The position numbers and the translations under genes are program-made. The notes beneath the pieces are model-generated. The model did no database searches and was not told where the DNA came from. It was given only the letters and a program-made list of their open reading frames with translations. From contig NZ_CAKRCF010000046.1 of assembly GCF_934307085.1 (NCBI RefSeq), positions 1-22,620 on the forward strand: DNA of 22,620 nucleotides, written 5' to 3'. Within the stretch, counting starts at the first letter, position 1; every line of letters starts with the position of its first letter. This DNA comes from an uncultured Anaerobutyricum sp. GTDB taxonomy: Bacteria; Bacillota; Clostridia; Lachnospirales; Lachnospiraceae. This document shows positions 6,298 to 14,024 of this stretch, piece by piece.

Positions 6298-6327
6298 GGA
6301 CTAACCGTCTATCGGTAGTGCCTTTTT
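6298..6327 (+). terminator. Second terminator of the toxin-like mRNA
   Basis: GGACTAaCCG-TCTAT-CGGTAGTgCC forms a stem with two single-base bulges and is followed by TTTTT (6323-6327). A transcript ending here would contain the full complement of the antisense RNA. Confidence 0.6.
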
Positions 6328-6335
6328 CTATGATT

Positions 6336-6364
6336 ATATTATCATTATTTATATAATATGTCAA
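6336..6364 (-). promoter_or_regulatory. Promoter of the antisense RNA
   Basis: On the minus strand a perfect TTGACA (6364-6359), a 17-base spacer and TAATAT (6341-6336) with a TG extension (TGATAATAT) form the best-looking sigma-A promoter of the window. No protein-coding frame with a ribosome binding site lies directly downstream on that strand. Confidence 0.7.
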
Positions 6365-6384
6365 AAAATTTTTATATTAAAATT

Positions 6385-6552
6385 TTTGCCGCAGGCAAAG
6401 GGAGACGCTCCGCAAGAGAGAAGCCATCCTATATTTGTGGTCAGAAGGAGGATTGAATACGAGCGCTTAAGCGAACATTCAACCCACAATGATAGAGTCA
6501 CAAATATAGGATGGCTTCTCTCTTTGGGAGCGTCTCCCTTGCCTGCGGCAAA
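6385..6552. repeat. Foldback element 2 with ~55-base arms just after the prsA-like stop codon
   Basis: Arms 6385-6439 and 6499-6552 are reverse complements apart from two adjacent mismatches and one single-base indel. Both ends carry the TTTGCCGCAGGCAA(A)GGGAGACGC module. The loop holds a further dyad (TTGAAT / ATTCAA flanking the palindrome CGCTTAAGCG). The element starts three bases after the prsA-like TAG. The 19-base string covering stop and element start (AAATAGGAATTTGCCGCAG) is identical at the end of the DUF3783 gene. It probably ends the mfd-prsA transcript. Confidence 0.85.
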
Positions 6553-6555
6553 TTC

Positions 6556-7719
6556 CTATTTAGATTTAGCTGCTGTTGTTGCTTCTGAAGAGGCTTCTGT
6601 TGTAGAAGCTTCACTGGAAGCTGCTGTTGTCTCTGTTGATGTCTCTGTAGCTGTGGAATCCGCACTCTTTAAGGATACCTGTGCCCAGAGTTTCTGGTCT
6701 ACATCTTTATCGTAGTCCCATTTCTTCTCAAGTTTCTTAGTCCAGTTGTCATATTTCTTCTGGAAAGCTTCTGACTGTTTTTGTGTTTTTAAAGTCTTTT
6801 TATTGCTTGCAGTTTCTTTTTTGTCTGTGTATGCTACAAGCTTAGCGATAACATATCCATTATCACATTCTAAAACTTTGTCTGTGATTTCTCCATCTTT
6901 CATGCCTTTGATTACTTTTTCAAAAGCTTTGCCCTCTTCAGATTCACCTGCTGAGTAAGATTCATCTGTATTGGAATAATTCTGTGCTTTTGCAACCTTA
7001 TTGATTGTTTTTTTACCGCTCTGAATTTCTTTAAGAGCTTTCTCTGCTTTTGCTTTTACGGTCTTTTTCTCTGCAGCACTCATCTGTACTGTCTTACCGC
7101 TTTTATCTGTCTTAGTTGTAGCAAATACTACTCTGTAAACTGTAGTTTTTCTTGCTTCGTCATCTGTTACAGTAACTTTTTCTTTGCTCGCTACTTTTTT
7201 CTGAACTTTAGATGCTAATGTACTGTCTTCATAAATCTTCTCTACATCTTCACGGGTAGCTCCGCATTCTTTCATAACCTTTTTACCAGTCTTATCCTGA
7301 TAATAGGAAAGGGCAGAATCACTGCACTGCTGTTTTTCTGAATGTGTTAACTTACAATTATACTCGTCTGCTTTTTTGTTAAGAATGATGTTCTCTTTGA
7401 GCTGGGAGATGACCTGCTTCTTCACATACTCTTCAAATGTCTGGTCTTTTCCATTATCATCTTTCCCCATGGACATACTCCAGAAGTCACTTCCGTAGTA
7501 GCTGCTGTAAGTCTGCTCGTACTGTGCAGCTAACATCTTTGCATATAACCATGCTTCTTTTAATGTGACATCTGTTCCATCATAGCTGAATAAAACTTTA
7601 TTTCCATCCTGTGTTTTTGTTCCTTTTCCACTGCTTGATGTAGAACAGCCGGTCATGAGACCCATTGCCATGATTACTACAAGAATGAGGGAAAGAATTT
7701 TTGTTAATTTCGCTTTCAT
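6556..7719 (-). CDS. PrsA/SurA-like peptidyl-prolyl isomerase lipoprotein
   Basis: This 387-residue lipoprotein should sit on the outer face of the membrane and assist folding of secreted proteins. The N-terminus is a lipoprotein signal peptide (MKAKLTKILSLILVVIMAMG) with lipobox LMTG-C25. A SurA-N-like helical region (about 45-180) is followed by a parvulin-type region (about 190-305: YRVVFATTKTDKSGK, then GEITDKVLECDNGYVIAKL). The parvulin motifs are weak, so the isomerase activity is uncertain and it may be a holdase. A low-complexity Ser/Thr/Ala/Glu tail (about 350-387) ends the protein. AGGAGG lies 5 bases upstream. It follows mfd by 69 bases and is likely the last gene of the pth-mfd operon. 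A foldback repeat begins right after the stop. Confidence 0.85.
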   Translation of the reverse strand: MKAKLTKILSLILVVIMAMGLMTGCSTSSSGKGTKTQDGNKVLFSYDGTDVTLKEAWLYAKMLAAQYEQTYSSYYGSDFWSMSMGKDDNGKDQTFEEYVKKQVISQLKENIILNKKADEYNCKLTHSEKQQCSDSALSYYQDKTGKKVMKECGATREDVEKIYEDSTLASKVQKKVASKEKVTVTDDEARKTTVYRVVFATTKTDKSGKTVQMSAAEKKTVKAKAEKALKEIQSGKKTINKVAKAQNYSNTDESYSAGESEEGKAFEKVIKGMKDGEITDKVLECDNGYVIAKLVAYTDKKETASNKKTLKTQKQSEAFQKKYDNWTKKLEKKWDYDKDVDQKLWAQVSLKSADSTATETSTETTAASSEASTTEASSEATTAAKSK

Positions 7720-7788
7720 TTAAACCTCCTATAATTTTACACTGCGTTTTTCTATTATAGTACAAATAATGTAATTCAACAAGTCTAT

Positions 7789-10700
7789 TCAGCCTTGCAA
7801 ATCAGAATTATCCTGTAGTTTTTGGATGTTGCCGATGATTTCTCGGACTTTCGCAAGCAAATCCTTTTTCGGAGTCCCAGTGGATTCAAATACAAATACT
7901 GGATTCGCTTCTGGTTTTATTTTCATCTTATTGCGATACTGTTTAAGGAAGCCATCAATTTCTTCGACGCGAACTTTCGCCCGCGGGTTCATGGTAAACA
8001 GGATTTTGCTTCCTTTCTGCTCAATGGAGATGAGCCATGCCTGGTGAGCTTCTTCTCTTAGGAGTGCAACGTCCATAAGGCGGATGAGTGGGGCTGGGGT
8101 ATCGCCGTAACGGTCGGTCATTTCCTCTATCATATCCTCATATTCTTCCTGTGTTTCAATCGTTGCGATTCGTTTGTACCAGGAGAGTTTTTCAGATTCG
8201 TTCTTAATGTAAGTTTCCGGAATGTAGGCATCAATGGACAAATCAATGGATGTAGTAAATGTATCTATTTCCTGCTGCTCACCTTTCATTGTTAATACGG
8301 CTTCGTTGAGCATTTTACAGTAAAGGTCGTATCCAACGGATTCCATATGGCCGGATTGTTCTGCGCCGAGAAGGTTTCCGGCTCCACGGATTTCAAGGTC
8401 ACGCATGGCAATTTTGAAACCGCTTCCTAAATCGGTGAATTCTCGAATAGCTTTTAATCGTTTTTCGGCTTCTTCTTTTAAGATAGAATTCCTTCTATAC
8501 ATCAGGAATGCGTATGCGGTACGGTTGGAGCGTCCGACACGTCCTCTTAGCTGATAGAGCTGGGAAAGACCGAATAATTGTGCATCCTGAATAATCATCG
8601 TATTGACATTTGGGATATCGAGTCCGGTTTCGATGATAGTTGTAGATACTAATACGTCGATTTCTTTGTTGATAAAGCCGGACATAATTGTTTCAAGCTG
8701 ACGCTCGCCCATTTGCCCGTGTGCGTACTCTACTATAGCATTTGGTAGAAGTCTTTTCAGTCCTGCCGCCACTTCGTCGATATTATTGACTCGATTGTAT
8801 ACATAGTATACCTGACCACCTCTTCCAAGTTCCCTCTCGATTGCTTCGCGGACAAGTTCCTCATTATATTCCATAACGTAGGTTTGGATTGCCCTGCGGT
8901 CTACTGGTGGGATTTCGAGAACGCTCATGTCTCGAATTCCGGCAAGGCTCATGTGCAGGGTTCTTGGAATCGGGGTCGCAGATAATGCCAAAACATCAAC
9001 ATCTTTCTTTAGCTGCTTGATTTTTTCTTTCTGTTTTACACCAAAACGCTGTTCCTCATCGATGATAAGCAACCCAAGATTCTTGTATTTGATACTTTTT
9101 GAAAGAACTTTATGTGTACCGATAACAATATCAATCGTTCCATTTTTCAGCCCGTCAAAAATACGTTTTTGCTCTTTTGACGTGCAGAAACGAGAAAGCA
9201 TGGCAATCTCGACTGGATAATGCTCCATTCTTTCTTTAAATGAATTGTAATGCTGTTGTGCCAGAATGGTTGTCGGTACGAGATAGACAACCTGCTTGCT
9301 GTCCATAACTGCTTTAAATGCTGCACGAATCGCCACTTCTGTCTTACCGTATCCGACATCACCACAGATAAGGCGGTCCATGATGCGGTGACTTTCCATA
9401 TCACGCTTCGTATCTTCGATTGCACTTAACTGGTCTTCTGTTTCTTCATATGGGAATAATTCTTCAAATTCCTTCTGCCAGACAGTATCTTTTCCGTAAG
9501 CGTAGCCTTCTTTTGCCTGCCGTTCCGCATAAAGCTTCACCAGATCCTGTGCTGCAATCTGCACCTGAGAACGTACCCGACTTTTGGTCTTTTCCCATTC
9601 TGTGCCGCCAAGCTTATTCAATTTAGGTTTCCTTGCACTTAAATTTGAATATTTCTGAATCAGTTCTAGCTGGGATGCTGGAACAAAAAGATTGCTGGCA
9701 TCTTTGTATTCAATATTAATGTAATCTTTCGTAATTCCATCGGACTCTATTTTTTCCATTCCACGGTAAATACCGAGTCCGTATTTTTCATGAACAACAT
9801 AATCTCCGACTGAAATTTCCGAGAGAGAATTTATTTTCTGACCGCTGTACTGGCTCTTTTTCTTTGGCTTTTTCGCCTTTCGTTCCTTGAAAATATCTTT
9901 TTCTGACAAAACGACAAATTTAATTGTCGGATACTCAAATCCCTTTCCCAGTCTGCCGCTTGCAACCATAATCTCGCCCGGTGCAATTGTCCGCTCAAAA
10001 TCAGGTGCAAAATATGCCAGCATACCATAATCTTTGATATTTTCTGCCAGACGTTTCGCCCTCGTTGTTGAGGAAGAAAGCAAAAGAATACGATAATCTT
10101 GCTTTTTCCAATGTTCTAAATCCTTGATAAGCTGATCAAAACTGTTATTATACGAGAAAATGGACTTCGCCTCGATATCGCAAGTAGTTTTGGGCTTGTA
10201 AAAAGCGTAATCCTGAATAACGGAACTGAGCAAAATAAGCGGCTCTGCCATCACTTTGGCTAAAATCTCCTCATATCCGAACAATAAATCCGCCTGTCCC
10301 GGCAGAACATATCCCCCTTCCAAACGACTCTGCATACAGAGGAAAAATTCTTCTTCATACGTCTTTCCCTTTTCCAGAACACGATGCGGTTCGTCAATAA
10401 AAAAGAGGGTATTTTCCGGTAAATATTCAAGAAATGACACCGTTTTCTCATAAAAATAAGACAATAATGCTTCACTGCCTTCAGCCGTTCCAAAAGAAAG
10501 AAGTTCCTCTTCCGTCCGCACCGTCATTTTCCGAAGACGTTCTTTTTCTGCAAGACGCTTTCTCTTCTTAAATACCTCTTCCTGCTTCTTATACTCTTCC
10601 TTCATCTGGCGAACTGCATCACCAATCTTATTTCTTGAAAGAATCATTTCTGTCGCAGGATATATCTGAACTTCGTCCAGTTTTTCCACACTTCGCTGTG

Positions 10701-11322
10701 TTTCCGTATCAAAGGAACGAATAGAATCCACTTCATCCCCCCACAGCTCGATTCGAACCGGGAGTTCCTCCGTCAATGGGAAAACATCAATAATTCCACC
10801 TCGGATACCAAACTGTCCCGGTACCTCCACCAGACCACTATTCTCATATCCAAGTTCTGAAAGCTTGAGTCTTAATGCATCTGTATCAATAATCGATTCA
10901 AAATCAATCGTCAGACAATGCTCCTTAAACTCCTCAAATGGAATCATTTTCTCCATAAGCACATCAAGGCAGGCAACAATCGTAAGCGATTTCCCCTCGA
11001 TAATCTTCTTTAAAATATCCATCCGCTGCCGCTCGATGTGATTACTGTGCACATCTGCACTGTAAAACAGCACATCTCTCGAAGGATACAGAACCGTATT
11101 CGGATCAAAAAAGCTCAAATCTTCATACAATTCCTTCGCCTTCTCTTCTTTATACGTCACCACAAACCGACAAGGAAAATTCTCTCCCAGATTTGGAATG
11201 AAATGCGCCTTCTGCGAATCGACACATCCATTCAGTACAATGGGATAAGCTTTTTTTCTCATTGCTTCTTTTATATCAGTATAACTATTAAATTGTAAAA
11301 GAGGGTTCGATAAAGTTTTCAT
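7789..11322 (-). CDS. mfd: Transcription-repair coupling factor Mfd
   Basis: This 1177-residue cytoplasmic DNA translocase removes RNA polymerase stalled at lesions and recruits UvrA. The order of domains is standard. It has an N-terminal UvrB-like region and a CarD-like polymerase-interacting domain at about 500-560 (SVGDYVVHEKYGLGIYRGME). Two RecA-like motor domains follow, with Walker A GDVGYGKTEVA near 654, DEEQRFG near 755, LSATPIPRT, and the motif VI region QLRGRVGRS near 923. The C-terminal domain is about 1000-1177. Length matches the family. AAGGAGG lies 4 bases upstream of the ATG. It follows the Pth-encoding frame by 45 bases and precedes the prsA-like gene, the usual order in this group of bacteria. 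No missing motif was seen. Confidence 0.98.
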   Translation of the reverse strand: MKTLSNPLLQFNSYTDIKEAMRKKAYPIVLNGCVDSQKAHFIPNLGENFPCRFVVTYKEEKAKELYEDLSFFDPNTVLYPSRDVLFYSADVHSNHIERQRMDILKKIIEGKSLTIVACLDVLMEKMIPFEEFKEHCLTIDFESIIDTDALRLKLSELGYENSGLVEVPGQFGIRGGIIDVFPLTEELPVRIELWGDEVDSIRSFDTETQRSVEKLDEVQIYPATEMILSRNKIGDAVRQMKEEYKKQEEVFKKRKRLAEKERLRKMTVRTEEELLSFGTAEGSEALLSYFYEKTVSFLEYLPENTLFFIDEPHRVLEKGKTYEEEFFLCMQSRLEGGYVLPGQADLLFGYEEILAKVMAEPLILLSSVIQDYAFYKPKTTCDIEAKSIFSYNNSFDQLIKDLEHWKKQDYRILLLSSSTTRAKRLAENIKDYGMLAYFAPDFERTIAPGEIMVASGRLGKGFEYPTIKFVVLSEKDIFKERKAKKPKKKSQYSGQKINSLSEISVGDYVVHEKYGLGIYRGMEKIESDGITKDYINIEYKDASNLFVPASQLELIQKYSNLSARKPKLNKLGGTEWEKTKSRVRSQVQIAAQDLVKLYAERQAKEGYAYGKDTVWQKEFEELFPYEETEDQLSAIEDTKRDMESHRIMDRLICGDVGYGKTEVAIRAAFKAVMDSKQVVYLVPTTILAQQHYNSFKERMEHYPVEIAMLSRFCTSKEQKRIFDGLKNGTIDIVIGTHKVLSKSIKYKNLGLLIIDEEQRFGVKQKEKIKQLKKDVDVLALSATPIPRTLHMSLAGIRDMSVLEIPPVDRRAIQTYVMEYNEELVREAIERELGRGGQVYYVYNRVNNIDEVAAGLKRLLPNAIVEYAHGQMGERQLETIMSGFINKEIDVLVSTTIIETGLDIPNVNTMIIQDAQLFGLSQLYQLRGRVGRSNRTAYAFLMYRRNSILKEEAEKRLKAIREFTDLGSGFKIAMRDLEIRGAGNLLGAEQSGHMESVGYDLYCKMLNEAVLTMKGEQQEIDTFTTSIDLSIDAYIPETYIKNESEKLSWYKRIATIETQEEYEDMIEEMTDRYGDTPAPLIRLMDVALLREEAHQAWLISIEQKGSKILFTMNPRAKVRVEEIDGFLKQYRNKMKIKPEANPVFVFESTGTPKKDLLAKVREIIGNIQKLQDNSDLQG

Positions 11323-11367
11323 GATACCTCCTTTCTTTCTGGGTTATCCCACTCTTTTCGTTATATT

Positions 11368-11958
11368 TTACTCCAAAGTTTTTCTCTTTTTCTTTCCTAC
11401 GCTGTATTTGTTCATTGCTTCTGCAAACTCGTCTTGGACGAAGAGTTCTGCTGCTTTTTCAGCCTTGTCTAATGCATCGGAGAGCAGTTCCTTTTCATCA
11501 TCTTTGAAATGTCCAAGAACATAATCTGCGAGATCCTGTCCCGGATGTTTTTCCCCGCCGATACCGACACGGATTCGTGGAAAGGTGTCTCCGCCTAAAT
11601 GCTTGATAATACTCTTCATTCCATTATGTCCGCCAGCACTTCCCTTTATACGAAGACGAAGCATTCCTGGTTCTAAGCTGATGTCATCATAGATTACAAG
11701 GATGTCACTTAAATCCACTTTGTAGAAGTCCATGATTGGACGAAGGCTTTCACCGCTTAAATTCATGTAAGTTAATGGCTTTACAAGAAGAACTTTGCTG
11801 CCGCCGATGAATCCACTTCCTACCATTGCCTTGAATTTATGCTGATTAATATTGATGTGGTTTGCTTCTGCGATGCGGTCGATTGCCATAAAACCTACAT
11901 TGTGTCTTGTTCCTTTATACTGGTCTGTTGGATTGCCTAATCCTACGATTACTTTCAT
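11368..11958 (-). CDS. pth: Internal start: stand-alone peptidyl-tRNA hydrolase (196 residues)
   Basis: Translation from the ATG at 11958 gives a 196-residue protein of normal Pth length, beginning MKVIVGLGNP. The site AGGAAAGGA ends 7 bases upstream, inside the codons of the preceding domain. His19 in TRHNVGF, the Asn in YMNLSG and the Asp in IYDDISLEPG match the catalytic set. As Pth is essential and normally a free monomer, this internal product is likely the main form. It starts the pth-mfd-prsA block. Confidence 0.7.
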   Translation of the reverse strand: MKVIVGLGNPTDQYKGTRHNVGFMAIDRIAEANHININQHKFKAMVGSGFIGGSKVLLVKPLTYMNLSGESLRPIMDFYKVDLSDILVIYDDISLEPGMLRLRIKGSAGGHNGMKSIIKHLGGDTFPRIRVGIGGEKHPGQDLADYVLGHFKDDEKELLSDALDKAEKAAELFVQDEFAEAMNKYSVGKKKRKTLE

Positions 11959-13383
11959 TGTATGTTCCTTTCCTGATTTTATTTCTTCTGTGTTTACTAT
12001 CTGCTGTTTTAACTTCTCCTGCATACTCGCCTTTTGCCGTTGCTTTTTCCTTTGTTTTTTACGTTCGTACTCCCAGGAGTTTACGGCCGCTTCGGCATCC
12101 TGGGTTGCCCATCTTTCAGGAAGTTTTCCGTTTTGGCTTTTGCCAGATGCATTATCAAAAATGTTCTGGCTTATGCTGTCGGGATTTTTCTTTCTGCGAT
12201 GTTTTGGGCGGTATTGATTCCATTCTTCATAAAATGGTTCCGGCTCAGATGCAGAGTTCGGTAACTTTTTGCCATTGCCAAAATAGTAGTCTACCACTCT
12301 TTTAGCGGATTTGTCATCAAAATAATCATTATGAAGATGGGCAAATTTTTCTACTTTCGCAATATCCCACTGTTTATTCTTAATGCAGTCAATTAAATCC
12401 TGCATATTTTCCACAATCGGACCGGGTGCCGTCTTTTCATAGTCAAAATAAAAGCCTCTGTCCTCGCTCAAATACCACTCTTTGTCAAATGCATAAAGAA
12501 TAATTGGACGGTTTAAGAGGGAGTATTCTACAGCAATGGAGGAATAATCCGCAATTAAAATATCTGTCATACAGAGAAGTTTGCGGACATTTGGATAGTC
12601 TGTCATATTTGCTACAGTGTCCGGCACTGTTGCGGACTGAATCTGTGGATGAAGACGTACCATTAAGAAATATTCTTCCCCAAGTTCTTTCTGAAATGTC
12701 TCAAAATCAAAGGACTCCAAAAGCTTTTTATCTCTTTCTTCATCTCCTCGAAATGTCGGTGCATAAAGAACGAGCTTCTTCCCTTTCATTTCCGGATATT
12801 TTTCGTAAAGTTCCCCTTTCCACGCATCAATATCATGCTCCCTGAAAAAATAGTCCACCTGCGGACAGCCGATGCAGATTACTTTTTCCTTCGGTGCCAT
12901 AAATGCCTCTGCATAGTTATCCCTGATATGCTCTGAACTTGCCAGTATGTGATTTGTATTTTTCGTTGCCGCTTTTAGTTCCTTTAAAACTGCCGGGTCT
13001 GTCTCTGACGAACCGCCAAACTTCTTAAAAGAACCCATTCCATGCCAGAGCTGTACTATTTTTGTCTCATCGGACAACTTCATATAGCCAAGCGGCAGAA
13101 AGTTATCATTCAAAAAAATGTGGGATGATGTTGCCATTTTAAAAGCCTTTACAGTAAAAAGCTTTATCAAGCCGCCAAGATTACGTGGACTTACTTCATA
13201 ATCGGCATGTGTGATAATATTAAAATGAAATGGCAATCCCCTTTTTTCACATTCATTTTTTATCTCAAAGAGGCTTCCTGTGCCTCCGGTATTCAATTTC
13301 TCTATCAGGGTAATCTGATTTTTTTTCACTTTCCATTTGCGAAAAAAGTTAAAGCACCCTGCAAATATTTTGTTGGTATTCAT
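11368..13383 (-). CDS. pth: CDP-glycerol glycerophosphotransferase-like domain fused in frame to peptidyl-tRNA hydrolase
   Basis: One 671-codon frame carries two unrelated enzymes. Residues 1-370 are a TagB/TagF-type transferase that adds glycerol phosphate or a related polyol phosphate during wall teichoic acid synthesis: WHGMGSFKKFG at 113-123, IGCPQVDYFF at 171, LYAPTFRGD at 206, RLHPQ at 243, TDILIADYSSIAVEY at 273. Residues 393-461 are a very basic linker. From M476 the frame is a complete Pth, which frees tRNA from drop-off peptidyl-tRNA (VGLGNPTDQYKGTRHNVG with catalytic His; YMNLSG; GSAGGHNGMKSI). The codons before M476 form a good AGGAAAGGA site 6-7 bases upstream, so Pth can also be made alone from 11958. 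GGAGGT supports the start at 13383. Whether the fused protein is made is unknown; an ancestral lost stop is plausible. Confidence 0.9.
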   Translation of the reverse strand: MNTNKIFAGCFNFFRKWKVKKNQITLIEKLNTGGTGSLFEIKNECEKRGLPFHFNIITHADYEVSPRNLGGLIKLFTVKAFKMATSSHIFLNDNFLPLGYMKLSDETKIVQLWHGMGSFKKFGGSSETDPAVLKELKAATKNTNHILASSEHIRDNYAEAFMAPKEKVICIGCPQVDYFFREHDIDAWKGELYEKYPEMKGKKLVLYAPTFRGDEERDKKLLESFDFETFQKELGEEYFLMVRLHPQIQSATVPDTVANMTDYPNVRKLLCMTDILIADYSSIAVEYSLLNRPIILYAFDKEWYLSEDRGFYFDYEKTAPGPIVENMQDLIDCIKNKQWDIAKVEKFAHLHNDYFDDKSAKRVVDYYFGNGKKLPNSASEPEPFYEEWNQYRPKHRRKKNPDSISQNIFDNASGKSQNGKLPERWATQDAEAAVNSWEYERKKQRKKQRQKASMQEKLKQQIVNTEEIKSGKEHTMKVIVGLGNPTDQYKGTRHNVGFMAIDRIAEANHININQHKFKAMVGSGFIGGSKVLLVKPLTYMNLSGESLRPIMDFYKVDLSDILVIYDDISLEPGMLRLRIKGSAGGHNGMKSIIKHLGGDTFPRIRVGIGGEKHPGQDLADYVLGHFKDDEKELLSDALDKAEKAAELFVQDEFAEAMNKYSVGKKKRKTLE

Positions 13384-13691
13384 TTCTGACCTCCGCTATA
13401 CATTCCATCATAAATCATATATTAGATTTATATGTGGCTATACAACAATGCTTCACAACAATAAAGTCGCTTTTCTCTGTGTGACTCTACGATACATGAT
13501 AAGGTTACACCTTAGAACCCCTATCTGTTAAGCCCTCAGAGCAATGCATGTTTTTTAGTATAACATAAATTTCACATAGAAAAAAGGCTCTACATATGCA
13601 TGAAACGTACATATATAAAGCCTTTACTTTCTAAGTTTTGCTGCATCTATCTCATCGGATACACAAATTTACCACAGTTATTATAAAACTC
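13384..13691. other. Intergenic region between spoVG and the transferase-Pth gene
   Basis: This 308-base stretch contains the spoVG terminator at its right side. AT-rich sequence with a possible minus-strand promoter for the transferase-pth-mfd-prsA operon (TTGTTG, 18 bases, TAATAT near 13450-13420) lies on the left. No reading frame here has a ribosome binding site, and I see no RNA gene. Confidence 0.4.
13579..13626 (-). terminator. Terminator of the glgC-glgD-spoVG operon
   Basis: On the minus strand AAAGGCT and AGCCTTT close a hairpin whose inner part (TATATATG / CATATGTA-like) also pairs, and the stem is followed by TTTTTTC. It lies about 65 bases after the spoVG stop. Confidence 0.8.
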
Positions 13692-13994
13692 TTATAGCAC
13701 TGCTGCCTCTGCTTCTCCAATAGTTTCCTCTTCTCCTGAGGCCATGATTGCTTCGTATTCCTGAAGAATACTTTTCTGGATGATGTCACGGGTATCAGAG
13801 TTAATCGGATGTGCGATGTCTCGATACTCACCATCAGATGCTTTACGGCTTGGCATTGCGATAAATAAACCTTTTTCTCCGTCGATTACTTTGATATCGT
13901 GCACAACAAATGCATTATCAAACGTTACGGATACAACCGCTTTCATCTTTCCTTCTTTTGCTATCTTTCTGATTCTTATATCGGTAATCTGCAT
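13692..13994 (-). CDS. spoVG: SpoVG family regulator
   Basis: This 100-residue protein begins [20 protein letters not shown]. It has the core [28 protein letters not shown] and [13 protein letters not shown] that are diagnostic of SpoVG. SpoVG proteins bind RNA or DNA site-specifically and affect sporulation, capsule and virulence genes. The C-terminal acidic tail ([13 protein letters not shown]) is variable in the family. I chose the ATG at 13994, with GGGAGG 8 bases upstream, over a TTG 15 bases earlier. It starts 30 bases after the glgD stop and ends in a terminator, so it is the last gene of a glgC-glgD-spoVG operon. Confidence 0.95.
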   Translation of the reverse strand: MQITDIRIRKIAKEGKMKAVVSVTFDNAFVVHDIKVIDGEKGLFIAMPSRKASDGEYRDIAHPINSDTRDIIQKSILQEYEAIMASGEEETIGEAEAAVL

Positions 13995-14024
13995 GACCTG
14001 TCCTCCCAATAATGTTGTTACTAA

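Larger units (their letters stand above)
6241..6328 (-). ncRNA. Putative antisense RNA antitoxin (about 88 bases)
   Basis: A consensus minus-strand promoter (6336-6364) would start a transcript near 6328. The bidirectional hairpin 6241-6282 would end it near 6241. The RNA is complementary to the 3' end of the toxin mRNA, including its stop codon, the arrangement of the TxpA/RatA type. Its 5' part (GACGGTTAGTCC) also mimics the mRNA 5' segment at 6012-6023. Existence is inferred from promoter and terminator only. Confidence 0.55.

Noticed and set aside
6386..6715. 109-codon plus-strand frame after the toxin-like locus
   Set aside because: It consists of the foldback arms read through plus the antisense of the repetitive Ser/Thr tail of the prsA-like gene.
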